Source: Bordetella genomosp. 12 | Lineage (GTDB): Bacteria; Pseudomonadota; Gammaproteobacteria; Burkholderiales; Burkholderiaceae_B | Direction: 5' to 3' | Assembly (NCBI RefSeq): GCF_002261355.1 | Contig: NZ_NEVU01000002.1 | Location: 682,001-746,000 of the forward strand | DNA: 64,000 nt | In this document: positions 61,165 through 64,000 of the stretch, one piece after another | Position numbering within the stretch: the first letter of the stretch is position 1 | Layout of the letters: the number at the start of each line of letters is the position of its first letter | The notes under the pieces: generated by a model | Told to the model about the DNA's origin: nothing | Database searches by the model: none | What the model saw: only the letters and a program-made list of their open reading frames with translations | Position numbers and translations under genes: made by a program

Positions 61165-61920
61165 TCAGGCTTCGATGAACTCGCCTTCGGCGCTCAGCGA
61201 ATACCAGGTGTCGGGCTTGATTCCGTTCTCACCGACGATGGCGGCGGCCGCCTTCCGGATCACATAGTCATCGTCTCGATACACGAGAAAAAGAGCATTC
61301 CCGAGGGCGCCCATTGCTTTGCCGGCGTAGCCGCAGGCCATGGCAGCACCCTGGTAGCCCGTGGCAGAGGCAGCACCCTGGTCGCCCGTGGCAGAGGCAG
61401 CACCCTGGTAGCCCGTGGCAGAGGCAGCACCCTGGTAGCCCGTGGCAGAGGCAGCACCCTGGTAGCCCGTGGCAGAGGCAGCACCCTGGTCGCCCGTGGC
61501 AGAGGCAGCACCCTGGTAGCCCGTGGCAGAGGCAGCACCCTGGTAGCCCGTGGCAGTCTCGCCTTCGGGCCTTGCCCGCGAAAACGTGTATTCGATGGCC
61601 GCCTTGATCAGGCCAGCGAGGCCGATTTCAGCCTTGATGGTGATGCGAGAACTGGCCAGCTTCGTGTCGCTACCTTCGCGGCTGATCTTTCCGCCTTGTT
61701 CAACCAGGGCAAAGCGCGAACCGGCCGGCGGGTAGTAATCGAAGACGTTCAGCGGATACTCGCAAGCGTGGAAGCCGCGGTCGCAAGCTTTGATCGGGCC
61801 TTTCATTTCATAGGTCTTGCCCACTTCGTACTGGAACGGCTTGTCGCCGCCCGTGCAGGTCAGATCGGCGTTGAACGCCTTGTAGCTGGTGACGACTTCT
61901 TCTTGCGGCTGGTCCGGCAT
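61165..61920 (-). CDS. Phage repeat protein (TGYQGAASA repeats)
   Basis: A 251-residue protein in three parts. The N-terminal domain (about residues 1-115) starts [41 protein letters not shown] and contains a [15 protein letters not shown] block seen in uncharacterised phage proteins. The middle has eight copies of a 9-residue repeat ([18 protein letters not shown]) and a diverged ninth (ACGYAGKA), probably a short beta-solenoid. The C-terminal part ([21 protein letters not shown]...) is again globular. Function unknown. Confidence 0.8.
   Translation of the reverse strand: MPDQPQEEVVTSYKAFNADLTCTGGDKPFQYEVGKTYEMKGPIKACDRGFHACEYPLNVFDYYPPAGSRFALVEQGGKISREGSDTKLASSRITIKAEIGLAGLIKAAIEYTFSRARPEGETATGYQGAASATGYQGAASATGDQGAASATGYQGAASATGYQGAASATGYQGAASATGDQGAASATGYQGAAMACGYAGKAMGALGNALFLVYRDDDYVIRKAAAAIVGENGIKPDTWYSLSAEGEFIEA
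61354..61556 (-). repeat. 27-bp tandem repeat encoding ATG[Y/D]QGAAS
   Basis: Seven complete 27-bp units (61354-61542) and a partial eighth (61543-61556) are identical except for one base in each GTAGCCC/GTCGCCC position, which changes Tyr to Asp. In protein order the pattern is Y Y D Y Y Y D Y, suggesting that a four-unit block was duplicated. Unit length is a multiple of three, so copy changes keep the frame. Confidence 0.95.
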
Positions 61921-61999
61921 TGTTGTTCTCCCGTTCTCCCCGGGGTGGGGAGGTTGGCCTCTGCTCGGTGATGCATGAGTGGTGAGGCGTTGGGAGAAT

Positions 62000-62051
62000 A
62001 TTAGCTAAAGGCTAATGATCAAGGCAACGGAAATATGAGCAAAAAGCTAAT
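62000..62051. promoter_or_regulatory. GCTAAT operator-like repeats
   Basis: ATTAGC (62000-62005) and GCTAAT (62011-62016) form an inverted repeat with 5-nt spacer, and a third GCTAAT lies at 62046-62051. They sit in an AT-rich gap 80-131 bases before the repeat-protein gene, in the direction of the early operon. They look like phage repressor or promoter sites; the regulator is not identified. Confidence 0.5.
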
Positions 62052-62067
62052 TTTTTTGTAACAGGCA

Positions 62068-62092
62068 ACAAAAAGCCGCCCGGAGGCGGCTT
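62068..62092 (-). terminator. Terminator of the 62117-62458 gene
   Basis: Read leftward, AAGCCGCC/GGCGGCTT with a 4-nt loop (62085-62092 with 62073-62080) is followed by a TTTTT run. It would end the small-gene transcript before the early promoter. Confidence 0.8.
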
Positions 62093-62116
62093 GGGGGTGG
62101 CTAGGCCCGATACCTA

Positions 62117-62458
62117 CTAGTGGTTAAGAGCGCTCATGACTCCGCGCACTATTCCCGGTAGCGCCGGAAGGACTTGCGCAACGATGATGGTACCTACGAC
62201 CCACATAATGATGCTGGTCTTGGCGTTGGCAATTTCGGATTTCAAATCGCCTCGAACATCCGCCAGCTCGGCCTTGGTCACATAATTCGAACGCATTACC
62301 GCCAAGTCCTGGCGGACTTGGGTCATGGTGTCTTCAAGGGCCTTTACGCGCGCTTCCATAGTTTCAATAGTACCCCCTCCATTACCGCCGTCAAACCCCG
62401 GAGGGAAGTCTCGCGCAGGAGTCACAGGAAATGGAAGCACCTTATTCGCCGGTTGCAT
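62117..62458 (-). CDS. Phage coiled-coil membrane protein
   Basis: A 113-residue protein starting at ATG 62458. A Gly-rich N-terminus is followed by a coiled coil (METMEARVKALEDTMTQVRQDLAVMRSNYVTKAELADVRGDLKSEIANAKT-type heptads) and one C-terminal membrane segment (SIIMWVVGTIIVAQVLPALPGIV). This layout resembles phage proteins sometimes annotated as holin-associated or XhlA-like. Function unproven. Confidence 0.75.
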   Translation of the reverse strand: MQPANKVLPFPVTPARDFPPGFDGGNGGGTIETMEARVKALEDTMTQVRQDLAVMRSNYVTKAELADVRGDLKSEIANAKTSIIMWVVGTIIVAQVLPALPGIVRGVMSALNH

Positions 62459-62768
62459 TCGTCGCCTCTTGGGACCAACGTAGGACGGTCGCCAGGTTGA
62501 ATAGCCGCAAATTTCCGCAGTGGTCGCATTCCAGGGACAATGTGGGAAAGCCGCCACCGACAGTCTGCCGGACATGACCGTTCTCATCGATCATAAGATA
62601 GGCGAGTCCCTCAATGGGAATAGCGTTCCCGCCACCAGCGTTGGTGCCTCGTGAAATCCAGCCAGCGTCTTTTTTGCAGACTTCGCATACCGTTTGGACT
62701 TCCTTAGCTTTCAGGAACGCGGAAAAAACTTCGAACGGGACCACAGGGGAAGTATCTTTAGGATTCAT
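62442..62768 (-). CDS. Phage zinc-binding-like protein
   Basis: A 108-residue protein with two CxxC pairs (VCEVCKK and ECDHCGN), probably a zinc ribbon, and a central beta-like segment (AIPIEGLAYLMIDENGHVRQTVGGGFPTLSL). It overlaps the next gene by 17 bases. Not recognised. Confidence 0.7.
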   Translation of the reverse strand: MNPKDTSPVVPFEVFSAFLKAKEVQTVCEVCKKDAGWISRGTNAGGGNAIPIEGLAYLMIDENGHVRQTVGGGFPTLSLECDHCGNLRLFNLATVLRWSQEATNATGE

Positions 62769-62901
62769 GCCACTCTCTGTTTATTCGCATTGTTTCGCCA
62801 TCGTATGGACAAGTAATCACGTCCTTGTCCACTGTCCCGCCTCGTCATCCCGCGGCGTGGCGCCAGGTCTGATTGCACGCGGGGCACTGGGCAGCCAGCC
62901 A

Positions 62902-63096
62902 CTACCGCATCAACGCCGGCATTCCATTGCGAGCCGACGACGCCGCGGACATCAGGTCGGACACTGACACGATTGTCACGATGATGGTGGCCACGGCAAG
63001 GACCTTGGCAACCTTGTTGACGTCTGGCCTGGTCAGACTGGCGACCATCCGAGTGATGATGTAAGCAGCGATCATGACGCCTATGGCTGGGATCAT
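62902..63096 (-). CDS. Small two-helix phage membrane protein
   Basis: A 64-residue protein (MIPAIGVMIAAYIITRMVASLTR...KVAKVLAVATIIVTIVSVSDLM) with two hydrophobic helices. Similar small proteins in phages are often called holins, but no lysozyme or spanin is adjacent here. Confidence 0.7.
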   Translation of the reverse strand: MIPAIGVMIAAYIITRMVASLTRPDVNKVAKVLAVATIIVTIVSVSDLMSAASSARNGMPALMR

Positions 63097-63135
63097 GTTG
63101 GGTCTCCTGTGTTGTGATTCGTAGTAGTTGTCGAC

Positions 63136-63708
63136 TTACATCTGGCTCGCTGCTTTTGATGCTTTGTCCGCCTTGCCTTTCGAGTAGGTGGCTTGAGTGC
63201 GATTGTGGTAGATCATCATGGCGGACTCATCTACCTGACCAGCGCGTTCGGTTAGTTCAATCGTCACGGCCTTCCCTCTCCAGCTTGCGGCCTCCGAGCG
63301 AAACTTGCCGCCACCAACGCTCTGGACTGTCTGTTGGGAACTGTTGGTAGGTGGGCCATAGCGCTCCACCAATATCTTCCGCAGCGATTCGTAGTTTTGC
63401 TGTTTCGTAGTGAGGAGGAAGCTTCGGACTGCGTTGTCGTACATGCCCATCGTCAGCGTGTAGCCAAAGTCGAAACTTAGGGCGTTCCAAATCTGATAGA
63501 CATCGTTCGAAGCGCTATAGATGCATGGCGTGTCCAAGCGAGGGTTATAGATATCGCAGCGGGAAAAGTTTGCTGTGTAGGGTGCGCCAAGCTGCACGCC
63601 GATGAAACTTGTTGGCTCTTTGCCCCAGCCTTTCGCAATGGCAGGGGAGGATAGCGCTGTGGAAAGACAGCACATCAGTGTGGCAATCGCTAGATTCGAA
63701 ACCTTCAT
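63136..63708 (-). CDS. Secreted phage-region protein
   Basis: A 190-residue protein with a Sec signal peptide (VSNLAIATLMCCLSTALSSPAIA) and a mature part with two Cys (RCDIYNPRLDTPCIYS) that could form a disulfide. It may alter the host envelope as a lysogenic conversion protein. This is inference; the family is not recognised. Confidence 0.7.
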   Translation of the reverse strand: MKVSNLAIATLMCCLSTALSSPAIAKGWGKEPTSFIGVQLGAPYTANFSRCDIYNPRLDTPCIYSASNDVYQIWNALSFDFGYTLTMGMYDNAVRSFLLTTKQQNYESLRKILVERYGPPTNSSQQTVQSVGGGKFRSEAASWRGKAVTIELTERAGQVDESAMMIYHNRTQATYSKGKADKASKAASQM

Positions 63709-63815
63709 AGCTTCCCTCCGGCCTTCGGATTTTGCAGTTTGTAGTCTCTATAGCATTTCGTCACAGTGAGTCCAAAAAAATTCCGTTGGACCAGACGAGC
63801 GTGAGTCGGGGCGGA

Positions 63816-64000
63816 TCAGGCGGCCTTATGGGCTTCGTCACTTTTGACAGAAGGAGACGCCCCAAATGCCTTAACTTGACTGATTACCCAGTCCTCAATG
63901 GCTTCCTTCTGCCTTGGGGTCAGCCGGTCAAAGTCGGCTTGAGGTAGGCGGGGGAATGGCCAGTTTCCTGAGTCTGTGCCGGCGTCCGCATGGTTGATGT
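63816..64000 (-). CDS. Partial phage-region gene, 3' end only
   Basis: The minus-strand frame entering from the right edge reads INHADAGTDSGNWPFPRLPQ, then ADFDRLTPRQKEAIEDWVIS and QVKAFGASPSVKSDEAHKAA, then stop at 63816. It is the C-terminal part of a gene beginning beyond the window. Not recognised. Confidence 0.65.
   Translation of the reverse strand, partial: INHADAGTDSGNWPFPRLPQADFDRLTPRQKEAIEDWVISQVKAFGASPSVKSDEAHKAA

Larger units (their letters stand above)
52860..64000. mobile_element. Prophage, left end (continues past the window)
   Basis: From just upstream of xthA to the right edge there are about 25 mostly small, closely packed leftward genes with phage functions: AlpA-like regulator, RecE-like nuclease, RecT annealase, HNH endonucleases and holin-like small membrane proteins. 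This is typical of a phage early operon. No integrase, capsid, tail or terminase gene is seen, so the rest lies beyond 64 kb or is missing. The left boundary is approximate. Confidence 0.85.

Noticed and set aside
61354-61556. CRISPR array
   Set aside because: The 27-bp repeats are contiguous without spacers, keep the coding frame and belong to a protein gene.
52011-64000. New phage-defence system in the prophage region
   Set aside because: The recognisable genes are recombination, homing and small phage proteins; no effector or sensor pairing typical of defence systems is visible.

Overview
The window is GC-rich, gene-dense chromosomal DNA from a beta-proteobacterium, most likely Bordetella or a close Alcaligenaceae relative (Achromobacter type). 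This rests on many Bug-type periplasmic solute receptors without transporter subunits, small FCD-GntR/LysR-controlled catabolic cassettes, a Gly-rich autotransporter, a BetT-type transporter and an hmp-nsrR pair. No ribosomal RNA is present, so the species is not settled.

Layout. 1-6.4 kb: the 5' part of a DltD-like gene running off the left edge, tRNA-Pro(GGG), a small DUF1488-like gene and a large autotransporter with 11 repeats of an AQSVGGGGG motif. 6.5-11.2 kb: a catabolic cassette (GntR, two Bug receptors, an isopropylmalate-dehydrogenase-like enzyme, a metal-dependent hydrolase) with a palindrome just upstream. 11.2-32 kb: mostly housekeeping and envelope genes: cold-shock protein, non-specific nuclease, BetT, Lrp regulator, SYLF lipoprotein, AGE epimerase, Rieske protein, ATM1-type ABC exporter, two aldo-keto reductases, PepSY membrane protein, metallophosphatase, PBP1A and an S9 peptidase. 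32-37.6 kb: thioesterase, dinB with a LexA-like box, YqeY, hmp-nsrR with an NsrR-like box, and a D-amino-acid dehydrogenase. 37.6-44.1 kb: two adjacent catabolic cassettes, BKACE/hydroxyacyl dehydrogenase with a divergent LysR, and GntR/IlvD-like dehydratase with a divergent Bug receptor. 44.3-48.2 kb: an unknown protein, two lipoproteins and a choloylglycine-hydrolase-family enzyme.

48.2-51.9 kb is a decayed accessory patch ending at tRNA-Ala(CGC). It holds two fragments of different IS3-type transposases, two type II toxin-antitoxin modules (FitAB/VapBC-like and ParD/RelE-like) and a relic of a plasmid RepA-like ATPase.

From about 52.86 kb to the right edge lies one end of a prophage, abutting the 5' side of xthA. 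Nearly all its genes read leftward as an early operon: an AlpA-like regulator next to the host junction, many small unknown proteins, and a RecE-like nuclease and RecT annealase with HNH endonuclease genes beside them. Further right are a protein with 27-bp tandem repeats, putative operators and small membrane proteins. No integrase, repressor or structural genes are visible, so the element continues beyond the window or is partly deleted. I found no clear new defence or secretion system. The most unusual items are the HNH genes packed into the recombination cassette, the nested-repeat phage protein, the autotransporter whose signal-peptide reading frame appears shifted by one G, and the uncharacterised catabolic cassettes.
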